A stretch of DNA of 64,000 nucleotides from NCBI GenBank assembly GCA_001600095.1, contig BCIX01000004.1, positions 624,586 to 688,585 on the forward strand. The letters are read 5' to 3'. A program made the translations under genes and the position numbers. The notes beneath the pieces are model-generated. The model was not told the origin of the DNA. It saw only the letters and a program-made list of their open reading frames with translations, and ran no database searches. Shown in pieces: positions 43,176-55,090 of the stretch (positions within the stretch are counted from its first letter, which is position 1; every line of letters starts with the position of its first letter). The DNA comes from Bullera alba. Its lineage: Eukaryota > Basidiomycota > Tremellomycetes > Tremellales > Bulleraceae.

Positions 43176-43485
43176 TGTGTTGAAAGTGGTCGCTGCGGGG
43201 TGTTACCGACTGTTCGTGAATGAGACCAGCTCTGGGTTCTTTGCAGTCGAACTTATACTGTATACAATACTGTCTGCTCGCTATCGAAACCATCGATCTC
43301 GCCATCTTCAAGTCGATTTCCGAATTTACGGATGGGTGGGTGGCGAATCGAGCGGAATCAAATTCGTCGACATTGACTTTTTGGGTGGGAACGCGTCGTG
43401 CACGGGCGAGGAAAAGCAAAGCGCGTCTTTGTCTACTATACTCACTTCTGTACCTTGTCAGGCTGTCAGTGTCTTGTTCCTTGTC
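43176..43485. promoter_or_regulatory. Divergent promoter between the D-hydroxyacid dehydrogenase and RNase H2C genes
   Basis: 310 bases between outward-facing starts. The plus-strand frame stays open upstream of the RNase H2C ATG through this region, but it is probably 5' UTR. Confidence 0.45.
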
Positions 43486-44867
43486 ATGTCGTCCACTGCG
43501 TTCATCCTAGCACCAAGCCCGGAAGCATCACTACTTCCCGGAGCGTCGCTCAACCTCCTGCCATTCTCCTTGGGATCCAATAGCAATCCCTACCAATCGA
43601 CATCCACGCCAATCCACCACTACTTCCACTCGAGACCTTGCCCACACGACCACCCATCCTTGGCGGCTGGCACACCCCTGGCGACGTTCAGGGGTCGTCA
43701 AATGATCGGCCAGGATGTGCCCGTTCCAAAGGGATACAGAGGGTTGATGATCTCTGCTGGCAAGAGACCCGACAAAGGGGGATTAGAACAGCGTCGGGAC
43801 ATCTCAACCAGTAACAAGGCAACACAGGGGTCCAAGACGGGCAAGAATGGTGCCTCCGAGAGATCACCTTTGACCCCCGCTCCTTCTGCCACTTCTGTAG
43901 GTGGCTCGGAGGAAATCGACAACGCGAACGCGGGCAGGAGATCGACTAGAAGCTCGGCAGTAAGGGGTGCTGGTCAAGTAGCGCTTTCCAAGCCGAAAAC
44001 GAGGCAGGTCCCAAAGAGAGCAATGTCCAAAAAGCGCATAAGACTCGACTCGGATGACGAGGAAGGCGACGAGGCAAGGGATACAGTCTCGACTATAGCC
44101 CCAGTTCAGGCTCCCGTGAGGACACCGAGTAAGAGGACGAGAAAGGCTTTGGGCCAGGTGGGAACGCCAATGACACCGATCTCAAACCCCGATCTCCCGT
44201 CGATAGTGGTATTGCAACCCACTCCTTCCAAAATACTCGATGGACAAGTCGAGAACGTGGAGGAGCCCGAGGTGGAAAGCGAATCGAGCCAAGCGTCGGA
44301 TAATGGCGAAGCGCAGCGGAATGCCCTGCCTTTTATTCCGGAGGAGATTGTTCCTTCTCCTGCGACGGAAGACGACCCACCAAAATTTGACATACCCGTC
44401 CAACCGGTCAAGGAGGAGCAGTCAGCAACGACAGAAGTGAAGCACGAAGAGAATGAGAAGCCATTGGAGGAGAACAGTTTGGAGGCGTACTCTACGGATA
44501 CCGAGGAGAGCGGGAATGTGCGACTCCTAAGGCCATCTTCGTCTTTCCGCCATATCACACTATGGACCCCTGACGTCCCTCTGCCTGGCTACAAAGAGTC
44601 CGAGGGCACGGCTGTGGACGGCCAGGACGCTGCTCCCGTCAAAGCCGAGGACGAGTCGGGCGTTTCGGTGAAGAAGGGGTGGTGGAGGACGGGTGGGGCG
44701 GGAGAAGGTGGAGACGAGTTTGTGAGAGGGATGGGAGAGTGGCTCGGCTTGACGGAGATGGTGAGCTAGCATGGGTCATCGACAGGGGATCTTGGGCTAA
44801 TTTGTCTTAGCTCCACAAGCAGGTGTATCTGACTGGAGAGGAGAGCGAAGACGAGGAGGACGAGTGA
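43486..44867 (+). CDS. Ribonuclease H2 subunit C, with a large disordered insertion
   Basis: Structural subunit of RNase H2, which removes ribonucleotides from genomic DNA. Two exons (43486-44760, 44811-44867) give 443 residues. The N-terminal part (LNLLPFSLGSNSNPYQSTST, then FHSRPC) and FRGRQMIGQDVPVPKGYRGL near residue 67 match the subunit C core. The C-terminal strand and helix block SSSFRHITLWTPDVPLPG begins near residue 350 and continues with GWWRTGG and FVRGMGEWLGLTEMLHKQVY. Between them lie about 250 residues rich in Ser, Pro and Glu, with a basic patch KRAMSKKRIR next to acidic DSDDEEGD. Human subunit C is 164 residues, so most of this protein is insertion. Assignment is by core motifs only. 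Confidence 0.75.
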
Positions 44868-45113
44868 AGGGGGTTATAAATCCGAACGACTGGATGTGTC
44901 GTGTTGTAACCATTCTGTCGACTGCCTATCTATCAACACATCCCACTGAATCTCGGAGACTTTGTCATCGGCTGGCCTTTTGCTCATTGATGCATGCACG
45001 TATTATGATTTGATGTAAACAGGGCACATCTACTATACTATTACAACAACACACTGTAGACACGGCACTGCACGTCTCCCGTAGATGACCCGCTCTTACG
45101 GCTATTGGCGCTA

Positions 45114-48100
45114 CTACTCCTGGAAGTACGTCTCAAACATACTCTCATGCCGCAGCCTACTCTCCTTGACGACCCCATAGACATGTAGGAACAGGGCGGG
45201 GTATCGCGAGGTGAAATAGTGCAGGAAACCAGAAGGCAGCGAGCCCAAATGTCGCTTGACGGCTGGCTCGAGGTCTTGGTAGTGGTGTTTCTAAACCGCG
45301 AATCAGCGCTATCCCCATTATCGACGCCAAGGAATATGGGAAGACGTCACTCACCTTGTTCCGCATTGCTCGTAAGAGATCCCGAACAGAGTTGCCCTTG
45401 TACTTTCTGTACTTGCCGAGGTTATTGGTGAACACCTTGTCCAAACGCGAGTACCAGTCCTTGCCGACGACAGCGGCGGCATCAGTCTCGAGGAGGACGA
45501 GCGTAGGCTCAGGAGGGTCCAATATCATGATCTCGAACCCTGATCAAGGTCAGCCTCGAGCCTGGCTCTGCCATCTCGGTGGACTCACTGTCAGAGGCAT
45601 CACATAGGAAGGATAATCTTTTGGCCGGCGTCCAATAGAATGGATGGATAAGGCAGTCGGACGTGTCGGGCCTGCATACGATCAGCTTTGCGTGCTATAC
45701 CCTCGGCCAGGCAAGGACTAGCACATACCTGTCGTCTGGGTCGTTGGCCAACAATTTCCCAATCAACTCTTTCGCCTCGTACCCCTCTTCACCCAAAATA
45801 TCCAGATCGCTCATGTTCACGGCGTCCCCTTTTACGATATTGCTCTCCCTGTCGTACACCTCTCCAAAGGGATGAGTCCCGCTCATCAGCACCCAGAAAT
45901 ACAGGCATCCCAACGCGAACAGATCCACGGCCTTGGTCAGCCGCGCATGGCCTTTTCCTCGGGCAACATTTCCCTTGTCGTCGTCCATGGCTGTGAGGTC
46001 GAGCATAGAGCCGGAAGACGAGGACGAGGAGTATGACGAGTTTCGATCAAAGACGTCATTTAGACGGACTTGTCCGCGGATACACTCTGGCGCTCGCCAT
46101 CCCAGTGATCCAGCGAGATTGTTGGCCGTGGGCGCGAAAGACGACTGATCTTGCTCTAACCGTCGAGCCAGGCCGAAGTCAGATACCAGCATTCGCAAAC
46201 TCTTGTCCTTTGCCTGTGAAACCAGCACGTTTCTGGCCAGATTGTCAGCTCCTTCTCAGGCGACGAGTACAGAGTCAGCTTACTGAGGTTTGATGTCCCG
46301 GTGGATGATCTTCATCCCGTGCAGGTGTTTCAGCCCTGCCGTTATCTGCGACAAGGCCTTTTTACGATCCAGCACGGACGCCAGCTCGATATGCTTATCC
46401 GGTCCTTCTATCAGATCTGCCAGAGATGCTTGACAAAGGTCGAGGGCAATATAGAGGAAGTTGTCCCTGCGTTCCTGGCAGTAGTCTATGCCCTTGTCAG
46501 GTGATATTCCATCGCAGCTATTATGCAGCACTCACATCTGATGACATTAGGATGATCGTCACTGGCTTGCAGCAGCTTGACCTCCTGAGACGCCAGTCGC
46601 GTAAAGTCACTCAGGAGCCGCTTCACCGCAACAGGTCGACCTCCCCAAGTACCCTTGAGGACCACCGTTCCATGTGAGCCGAAACCTGCAACGCCTGAAT
46701 CAGTCCAGTCCCTGTCCGAGCTTTTCCGCTACTCACCAATCACGACATCTGAAATGGCCAATCTCTCCTTATCCTCCTCGTTGTCCAGCGCGACGGTGGA
46801 CATTTCTCTCGGCAGCTCTGGCAGCGGCTTGTCTTCCTTTCTCGGCGTCAAGGTGGGCGGAGAGGTCGAGAAGCCATCATCGTCATCACCCTCACCATCG
46901 TCATCTTTCTCCGATACCGCATCTTTGAGCTTTTTCTTCCCCCTAACTCTTCTCCGACCAGACTTCTTCTTCGGCGTCGACGTCTCGGCTTCCGCTTCCC
47001 CGTCGCGGGATAGTACGGTGACTTTGTCGGAATTGTACGCTGCCGAATCTGGCTCGATGATAGTCACGGTCTTCTCCGGGATCGGCAGTAGTGGCGTCCG
47101 CTCGTCGACCGGAGAATCCGCTTGTTTGACAGATCGTCGACGGTGCAAGCTCGCCAATGTCAATCCGCAGAAGAAGAGCGCTCCGACTACTCCAATGATG
47201 AGCCTGACCCAGCCTTTGGTCCTGGAAGGCGCAGCCTCTGGCTCGATAGCCACTGGAAGCTGGTCTTCCTCAGGGGTCGTCGTGGCCACATCCGTAGGTG
47301 GGTCGATCAAGTATGGCAATAGCTGATCGCGTTCTGGGAGATCTTGAGAGATGACAAAAGAGCCATTAGCCAGGGAACCAGGTCGAGCCGGGGGAGCGAA
47401 ATTAATCAAAGGATATGATGAAGATGACAGAGCGAAAAGTAGTGGCTTTCTAGCGACTGCCGTCCTGGAAGACTCGTAATGCTCCGAGTATGAAGAATTG
47501 TCGTCGTCAGTCGATGCGGGGTCGATGAGAGACATGGTGAAAGGTACTGATCCGACATAGGTGGATGGTGGGATCTTGGTGATGTCGAACGGAGCGGCGT
47601 GAGGGTTCTTAGGCGGAGGGAACAGCGAAGGCAGGTGGGGAGGAGGCTGGGGTACCAATATCGGGTTGGCCGTGATTGGTGTCAAGGGGAGCAAGATGTC
47701 GAACACTCCGATCCTTAGAGATGATCAGCAGAGATTCCTCATTGAACCTAGTTTGGGGTCGCTTACCCGATATTGCCCATATTCGTCTGCCAGATGACAC
47801 CACCACCTTCCTCCACGCCGACTGCCCATCCGTCATGTCGTAGTTCTACTCGCATCCTCTTCGCATCCTGGCCATCGTGCTCGCGCATGTTCTGCGTAGC
47901 CCCGACCTTTGCCCAGTACTCCGCCAGGGGCTTGTCGAAGGTGTTCGCGGTGTAGGTGGAGTATACGATCTCCTGGATGACCTTCTTTCCACCTCTATGC
48001 GGAGACAATGCGTTCGCCTTGCCGCCGGCTGTGGATCGCTGCTGAGGTGAGTGAATGGTCAAGCGGTAATCGGTCCTTCCGACAAACAGGATGTCCTTGT

Positions 48101-48801
48101 CGGTCCGGCTGAGTCCTTCCAGGTCATCCAGCTCGCCGTCCTTCTGGCAATTACAGTGCTTGTCACAGTTTGAGCTGTTCGAGGAGAACGACGAGAAGCA
48201 ATCCAGCTGCTGACCCGTTCGTATGTCGAGAGTGATGAGCGAGGTGTGCTTTGAGCCGGTGAAGACGCGCTCCGGCGAGTTTGGGAAGGTGAATGGAGAG
48301 ATCTCGATGCTGAACACGCGAATCAGCTACATTGCCAAAGATGACGGATCAAGTAGCTCACAGTTGGTCCACAGATAAGGGGAGCTTCCTGATCCTTGGA
48401 TTCGTCCCAGCTTCGGCCTCTTCATCCTGCTCAAACACGTACAACCCTCCGTTTAGCGGTTCCACAATGTACTCTTCTTCTCCCAGGTTCCCCTGAGATC
48501 CTCCGCCTACCAACGGATCGACGCCATCGCTCAAGGTCCATTTGATCTTCCCTCCTTCTCTATCCACAGCGTGAAGGGCTCCATCAATCGTCGAGACGAT
48601 GACAAAGGGGAGCAAATCATGCTCGACGTCTGGTGCCGGAGTGACCGGTTGTGCGGTTCGCGAGGTGATGGGTTGTTGTCGAGCTGGCAGGGATACCAAC
48701 GCCGGATACGGATCTGGCGAGGGCGAGGGTGACGCTCGAAGGAGGAGTAGGAAAGGCAGGCAGAGGGCGAGGAGGTGTGAAAGGACCAGAAAGAGGTTCA
48801 T
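45114..48801 (-). CDS. IRE1: IRE1 unfolded-protein-response kinase/endoribonuclease
   Basis: An ER membrane stress sensor that splices an HAC1/XBP1-type mRNA. Signal peptide MNLFLVLSHLLALCLPFLLL, then a luminal beta-propeller-like domain (FVIVSTIDGALHAVDREGGK, LYVFEQDEEA, TSLITLDIRTGQQLDCFSSF, TDKDILFVGRTDYRLTIHSP, GWAVGVEEGGGVIWQTNMGN). A single membrane segment follows (WVRLIIGVVGALFFCGLTLA), then a basic/acidic linker. The kinase has GFGSHGTVV, the catalytic Lys in RPVAVKRLL, HRDIKPQNVLVS, SDFGLARRL, and WRAPE. The KEN RNase domain begins after RLSFLCDASDRFEIM and includes DWYSRLDKVFTNNLGKYRKY, KGNSVRDLLRAMRNKKHHY and FLHYFTSRYPALFLHVY. About seven exons, one junction falling inside the catalytic loop (IKPQ|N). 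All catalytic residues I can check are intact. Confidence 0.93.
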
Positions 48802-49256
48802 TGCTAGCTAGCTAGAACGACTTTTTTTTTAGAAGACGATTGCGCGGAGTTGTGTGATGGGCGCTCTGGCACCCATTTGGATAGGGCGACCAATGCGCCT
48901 CGTGATATGGGCAGTAGTTGCGTCCACGCCGAGATTGATAGGGTACTAGACCGTTGCGATACTTGAGGAAAAACAGGATGGATTCAATGATGGTAGTTAC
49001 TCTACAAAGAGCACAGCACCTCTTCGAAGGTTGTCTGTCCACTTCCGGATCATTCAGTGACGCGGGGCGTCGGCCGGGTTGTTACATTTGATTCCGCTCA
49101 ACAGCATGGGTGTGACACGTCAGGATCGTGTTTGATTCCGCGTGCCTGGCTAAGATTTCTGTTTTTGCAAGTCCACTCTGCAGCACACCGAGCTCGAAGT
49201 CTATAGCGTCAAGCTCGACTACTCGTACATCGACTACAAAGCACACAGCAAGCAAC
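48802..49256. promoter_or_regulatory. Divergent promoter between IRE1 and PUF6-like genes
   Basis: 455 bases between outward starts. Contains CTAGCTAGCTAG and a T run just before the IRE1 ATG. No stress element could be called with confidence. Confidence 0.4.
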
Positions 49257-51745
49257 ATGTCGTATAAGGAGAACTCCAAGAAACGGCCCGCATCCACATT
49301 CAGCGGTAAACCCTCCGGCGGACCCGGAAAATTCGCTTCCAACGGTGGTGGAAAGCCTCAATACAGGAACACCAAGCCCCAACCCAGATCGTTCAACGGG
49401 AACGGAGGTGGCAACTCCAACGGCCATGGTAACGGCGGGAACAAGGGAAAAGGTCCAGCTTGGGCTGCTACGCCCAAGGAAACCGCAGTGAGGAGGGCGA
49501 GACCAATCACGCAGGGTGGCGGCTTTGAGGAGGAGCAGGATGACGATGAGATGTCTATTGATGAGCGGGAGGATGATGGAGAGGCCGCTGAAGCCGGAGG
49601 AGAGGACGCCGGTCCAGCGGAGAAGAAGCCAAGACTGTCAAAGGCAGAAAAGGCGGCTTTGCACGCAGCTCAACCACACAGAACGACGTTACTGCCCTCG
49701 CATCCTTTGCTACATGGTACGTTGCTGCCGTTGTGGGAGACCGCAAGGCGGGCAGATCTCGGCAAGGAGGAGAGGAAGAAGGCTGTCAGCGAGCTATGGG
49801 ACGCAGTGAAGGGAAGAGTAGGAGAGGTCAGCAGGGGTCACAAGGGTGGACGTGTCTTGCAGACGGTACGCAACGAGTTCAGCGGTCAGTCAATACTGCA
49901 TACTGACGAGCTTGATTAGATTGTCAAATGGGGTGGCAAAGAGGAGAGACTAGGCGTGGCTATGGAACTCCAGCCTCAATGGAGGGAGATGATGGAGTCA
50001 AAGTACTCCAAGGTGTGTTCATCAACTCCGATAAATCAACCCCTGCTGACTGTGAACTTTTAGTTCCTCATGGCCAAGCTCATCCGATACGTACCTCAAC
50101 TCCGACCACTCCTCATCCCCGCTCTCACCCCACATCTCGCCAACCTTCTCTCCCACGCACACGCCGTGCAGCCCCTCTCGGATTTCTTCGACCTCTGGGC
50201 ATCGGCCAAAGAGCGACGACTGCTGGTGCGAGGGTTCTACCCTAGAGAGGTCGCCATCTTCGATGGTGGTAAGGGTGAATCCGGCTTGGAGGGGACTTTG
50301 GACAGCATGGGCGATGCCAAGACCAAGGAGAGGATTCTTGAAGGCGTCGAGAAGACAGTCTTAGACATGTGAGCTGGTCATGACCGATGCGAGTTGTACA
50401 GCTGCTGATGCTCGAGACCAGCTTCAACGCCACACAGAAGACTGCCCTCGCACAGGGAATCTTCCACAGGCTGGTGTTCGAGTACATCACCTGTATCTTC
50501 AAGTTCCTGCCCGCGGAAGAGGCCGACAAGAAGATGCACGAGCTGTTGACGTCGTGAGTCTAGCCGCGATCTTGGAGGTAGAGAAATCAGTGACTGACCA
50601 GGGACATAGGTCGCTGGAGAGTCTGCCAGATATCGTCCATACCAAGGATGGTTCTGCTGCGGTCAGAGAACTTCTGGTGCGGGGTAATGCCAAGGTATGT
50701 CTGGTTCCAGTTGTCACCAGTGTAGTCTTGTTGATCATGTGCGCAGGACCGAAAGCAGATATTGCAGAACCTCAAGAAACACATCGAGGCAATGTGCAAA
50801 GACCCCGAGGCCCAGCTGGTCCTGTTCACCGCGTTCGACTGTGTCGAGTGAGTAATCAAGCGGATGATGGTATGAGACGAAGCTGACCCCTAGCTTCTCA
50901 GCGACACAAAACTGATGGGCAAAGCTTTCGTCTCGGTAAGTTGCTCTAGCTTGAAGTCAGACCTCTTTGGACAACCACTGACCCTTCTCTAGGATATTGT
51001 CGCTCTCGTGCCATCTCTCGCCTCGGACAAGAACGGTCGAAGGGCTATCCTATACCTTCTCATCCCCACCTCCACGAAACACTTCATCCCCTCCACACTG
51101 TCGAGTCTCGCATCGTCCGCTCAGCTCGCCAGGGATCTGGGCACAAGCAAGAAGGAGCCGGCTACACGTCGCAAAGAGTTGGTCGGTTACGCCAGTGCCG
51201 GTCTTCTCGAGGCTGTTGCCAGTCACGCCGAGGAGCTCGTTCGAGACGCCGGTGCGGGTCTCTTGGTCCAAGAAGTCATTCTACACGCTCAGGGCGACAA
51301 GTCCGCCGCTGTGGAAGCTCTAGTTCAACCCCTAACTTCGCCATATCCCGATCCAGCACCCGACGTCCAAGCAGTCGACCCGACTTCATCGCACGTGCTC
51401 GACCTTGCCCACTCGTCGAGAACGTACAAGACCATGTTGTCAGGAGGCCACTTTGACAATAAGACATCCTCGGTGGTAGTCCTGGATGGGGCTTTGCCGG
51501 CGATCTCGGCAAAGGCAATCTGGAGCGCCATCACCAGTGAAGAATCCGGAGGGGACAACAACGTCGTCAGAGTGGCCAAGGGAAACGCGGCGTTCTTGCT
51601 CTTGGAGACGATAGAGGCGTTGGTGAAGAGCGGGAAGGGTGAACAGGTGGAAAATGTCCTTGGAGATCCCAAGGTCATTGACGCCGTTCGAGCAGGGGGA
51701 AGGAAGGGTGCGGCAATGTTGGCCGATCGGTTGGAGAAGCTCTGA
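49257..51745 (+). CDS. PUF6: PUF6-like pumilio-family protein with CPL domain
   Basis: A nucleolar RNA-binding protein for 60S ribosome assembly; in yeast it also represses ASH1 mRNA. The N-terminus is Gly/Asn-rich and basic, followed by an acidic stretch (EEEQDDDEMSIDEREDD) and EKKPRLSKAEKAALHAA. Helical pumilio-type repeats follow: LWDAVKGRVGEVSRGHKGGR, VLQTIVKWGGKEERLGVAME, KFLMAKLIRYVP, and SLPDIVHTKDGSAAVRELLV. The C-terminal CPL region has SDIVALVPSLASDKNGRRAI, LVGYASAGLLEAVASHAEEL, VRDAGAGLLVQEVILHAQGD, and ends AGGRKGAAMLADRLEKL. Domain order and length (about 650 residues) match Puf6/Penguin. About seven exons with short introns. Confidence 0.88.
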
Positions 51746-52542
51746 TCGGGTGGTCTGAAGGATCTCGAGGCTGTCTTTCAACCTCTGTACAGTATGGCAT
51801 GTACGACTTCACTTACCTTGGTCCGTTGCCTACCTGCAAGACTGCTTAACACGACCAGCTTCCTACTGATCATCATGTCGCTACTGATGGTAGTCTACGC
51901 GACTCACCCACCATGACACGAAGCCCACCCAAAACACTAGGCTGATCTGCGCCACAAGACAAACGGTCGTCCAAGATCGCAACCGAGCGTCATACAGTGC
52001 TTCGTCGATGAGTCGCGCTGTCGATCAAGGGAAGTCGACGACAAAAGTAGCGACTCGTATTTCAAATCGATGATCACAATGTCAAATCAGATCGCGGCCA
52101 GGGGTTAGATCGAGGTGAGATCCTTTCACTACTTGCTGTGAAATGGTCTCATATGATCGCTGACACGCGTTCGACCTTCACGATGACGAGGAATCACCTG
52201 CATCGAATGGAAGTCAACGACAAATGTAGCGATTCGTTTTTCACGTCGACAGGCAAATGTGAAATCAGAACCCCTTGTACGGGGTAAGATTGACAGAAAC
52301 CCTTTCACTACTTGCGGTCGAAGATGTCTCGACTAGTCGCTGATACGTGTTCGAGTTTCGCAATGACGAGGTATCTCTTACTACGACTCTGAGACATCTA
52401 GTGTACGACATCCTTTCTACCCGAACGGCCTTCAAGCTTCAAGGGTGTTGCACTGTCGGTAAAATTGATTAAAAGCCTGGGATATCAGAGTCGTATGCTC
52501 TGCCCTCTATTCCATCATCCCCTTTGCCACTCACTCGACAAG
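51746..52542. other. Intergenic region with a diverged tandem repeat
   Basis: About 800 bases. The 3' UTR of the PUF6-like gene is followed by two copies of a ~180-bp unit at 52021-52375. No gene found. Confidence 0.5.
52021..52375. repeat. Diverged ~180-bp tandem duplication
   Basis: Unit 1 (52021-52200) and unit 2 (52201-52375) share blocks in the same order: GAAGTC-ACGACAAA-GTAGCGA-TCG, then AAATCAGA, CCTTTCACTACTTGC, TCGCTGA-AC-CGTTCGA, and ATGACGAGG. By eye roughly 70% identity. No open frame is conserved between the units, so it is probably non-coding. Confidence 0.65.
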
Positions 52543-53334
52543 ATGACTGCCACGACTGAACCAACCGCCGTCACATTGTCCCGAAAGACAGTTGGAACGC
52601 TATACGAGGGGACCAGTAAAGTCGACCTCTCACTCTTCAGCGACCACGGTCTCAAGTATCACAGCCGCTTCATCCTCGACCCCACGTCCAAGGGCACCGG
52701 ATGCACCACACTGCTCCCTGGGTCTCGCGACGCGAAGATGCCTCCCAAATTTGCCCTTTTCAATTTGACGGCGGACGAATCTAGGATATTTGGTGACCCC
52801 TCCGCCCCTCCCGACGAGTCCGAGTGGATTGTTCAGAAGGTCACCTGTGACGAAGATCTGCAGGCGTTTAGGCGTCCTGGTCCTAGCGAGGACTTCGAAT
52901 TCATGGAACCAAATCGTGGACCTGAGGGTGGGGACACGGATCGTCCCGGGGAGCCTGGTACGATCTTGACGCAGTGGACGTTTGAGAGGACCACCGTAGG
53001 TGAGGACGGGGAGCTCATCGACACCGATGAGCTGCCGCAGGAAGCACCCGCAGAGTTTAGGAACACCGTACCCGAGGACGGGGAGCTCATTGACACCGAT
53101 GAGCTGTCGCAGGAAGCACGCGCAGAGCTCAGGTCCTCAACACCGTGCCGGTGCCCGAGGACGGGGAGCCCATCGACACCGATGAGCAGCCGCAGGAAGC
53201 ACGGCCAGAGCTCCGTCCGGCGGGTCACTGCTGGGGGAGTTGGCGCATCAGCCTATGAGTTGATAGAGGAGAATCGAGGATCGAGATGCATGATAACCCG
53301 TTCGTCCTGTCCTGGACCTCGCCAATGGCCATGA
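52543..53334 (+). CDS. Unknown acidic protein with internal repeats, possibly broken
   Basis: The frame opens at MTATTEPTAVTLSRKTVGTL. Near the end are two copies of a 24-residue unit, DGELIDTDELPQEAPAEFRN and DGELIDTDELSQEARAEL. A third copy at 53159-53216 (EDGEPIDTDEQPQEARPELR) is in a different frame because the spacer between copies 2 and 3 carries 11 extra bases. The original frame then runs to 53334. In the frame of the third copy, after one stop, a coding-like ending appears (NPFVLSWTSPMAMTWDLKAE, RLKIFADRLNFVIQG, stop near 53400). Either undetected introns restore a single frame or the gene is decaying. No family recognised. Confidence 0.45.
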   Translation: MTATTEPTAVTLSRKTVGTLYEGTSKVDLSLFSDHGLKYHSRFILDPTSKGTGCTTLLPGSRDAKMPPKFALFNLTADESRIFGDPSAPPDESEWIVQKVTCDEDLQAFRRPGPSEDFEFMEPNRGPEGGDTDRPGEPGTILTQWTFERTTVGEDGELIDTDELPQEAPAEFRNTVPEDGELIDTDELSQEARAELRSSTPCRCPRTGSPSTPMSSRRKHGQSSVRRVTAGGVGASAYELIEENRGSRCMITRSSCPGPRQWP

Positions 53335-53400
53335 CCTGGGATCTGAAGGCTGAGCGACTGAAAATCTTCGCTGACCGCCTAAACTTCGTTATCCAAGGCT

Positions 53401-54149
53401 AGGTAGGGCTTCGAAGTTTGAAGCCATTTCGCCACAGATTGGGCAAGTCGTGACTTCCTGACGTCGTGCACGACTAGTACTACACGTATCTGCCCACTGA
53501 CGGTCGCGGCCCCTCTTGATCGCTGCTATGAGCTGACCCGTCAGCCCTAGGTCGATATTGCAGTGTACACGTAAATCGTAACACCGGTGGCGAACTCTCG
53601 ATCCATCTGGCGAAAGGTGATATCCCTCGGGCGACCGGACCCCGAGGGGACCATTCCTCGCCGCCGTCTCCGTCAGCACGCCCTGTGAGAGGCTGAGAGG
53701 GTGGTGACAGCGTCGATCCTTTGTCTGCGATACAGACAACGCCGTCCGACTCTACCCGAGAAGTTTGAGGAGCCGTCGAGAGCCTGTCCGAGCCGCGCTG
53801 TCGCAATCTCGATACGATAGACGATTCTGTCCAACAATCCGACCATGAACATCCTTTGATTGCGACGGCGTATACCTGCGGGTGGGCCTTCCTAATCGAA
53901 AGAAGTGAGCAGAGACCCGCTTTGATTGAGTTGATGATGCAGTATGGGGAAATCAGACCAAGGATCGCACTCGCAGAAACATAGCGAATGCACTGCTGCA
54001 GCCCTTTGTGGGCGAGACTAAGCAGGTGTGAGTATATAAGCTCTTCCACTCGCCAAGCTCACAACCCTAAGATCCAACCCCATCATCTCGTTTCAACGCA
54101 TTCACGTATCACTTTACTCACTTATCTCCAACTTGATCCATCTATCAAT
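53401..54149. other. Intergenic region
   Basis: About 750 bases before the next small gene, including its likely promoter; CT-rich sequence at 54040-54140 resembles a fungal 5' leader. A 189-codon minus-strand frame here has no domain or homology cue and is not called. Confidence 0.4.
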
Positions 54150-54569
54150 ATGGGCGGCGGACGAATCTCTGAGGGCACCACTCAGCACACCTATTCACAA
54201 TTCAATGACGACGGCACCGCTGTCCTCAGAATCGCAAGGAAGGATGGCGAATTCAACTTCTCCTACCAGGCCTTGGATGACAGGGTCGAGTTTACCCCTG
54301 TCAACGACACGTCTGACATGGCTGCGTATGTATGGGACGAATGAGATCACCGCAAGTTTGCCCAGGAGGGCCAAGAAGAGCCAGACTTCTCTGATGTGAA
54401 GATCGCCAGAGTCACCTACTACGGCGACATCACCGACATCACGTCGGGCGATATACCCGCTCCGATGGAGTGGGAGGCGAAGTGAGTGTCAATGCGTCTT
54501 CGCGATGTGTGGAGTACACTACGTGGGCGATAGTTTCACTAACATATATCATCTTGCAGATCCGAATAA
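54150..54569 (+). CDS. Small unknown acidic protein
   Basis: Starts MGGGRISEGTTQHTYSQFND. The unspliced frame meets a TGA at 54342-54344. An 84-nt intron (54326-54409, perfect GTATGT donor and CCAG acceptor) removes it and keeps the phase, joining DTSDMAA to VTYYGDITDITSGDIPAPME. A second intron leads to AKSE and a TAA at 54567-54569. About 95 residues. Beta-strand-like alternation and many Asp/Thr are visible; no family recognised. Splicing is inferred. Confidence 0.55.
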
Positions 54570-55090
54570 GCCTCTGGCCGAGCCTCCGAGGTCTCGACGG
54601 CGTCGCTGGGAAGTGCAGCTTGTCCATGATATGATCTCCATGAGCGAGCGCCCCGGGGTGTAGTAGGTAAGATCGGAGTTCACGATGTGAGTACGTAGTA
54701 GCGGTCGAGATACACTGCGGAGTGATGTGAGTTAGGATGCGATGCGATGCGAAACGTAAAATCGATCTGCGGTCTGTGTCAGCCGTTCGATCCCAAACCC
54801 GCATTTCTGATGCTGGGCGAGTGAGTGAGCATGACGTCTGGCGTCGTGGAGTGTTACGCGATCCAGGTTGATCGGTGAACCAGCTACTGCCATGTAGTAG
54901 TCTCCTGGCTTTGTGATTCAATACACCTAAAGACCATGCATAAGAAGCACGACACTCTAGTACTCACAGAGCTACAACGTAATGTACTGCAAACAGGATT
55001 GTCGAGTTCGACTGATCGAGAATGAGATGGATGTTTTGATGAAGACTTGGTTGAAATTGGGTTCAAATGCAGATGTCCCCGCTATGCTCC
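54570..55090. other. Convergent intergenic region
   Basis: About 520 bases between two 3' ends. Presumed 3' UTRs. Nothing else seen. Confidence 0.4.

Noticed and set aside
53480..54049. 189-codon minus-strand open frame
   Set aside because: It overlaps the likely promoter and leader of the small gene at 54150, has no domain, and its composition is not convincing as coding.
54342..54344. In-frame TGA followed by about 45 coding-like codons, suggesting stop-codon readthrough
   Set aside because: An 84-nt intron with a perfect GTATGT donor (54326) and a CCAG acceptor (54409) removes the stop and keeps the phase, so ordinary splicing explains it.
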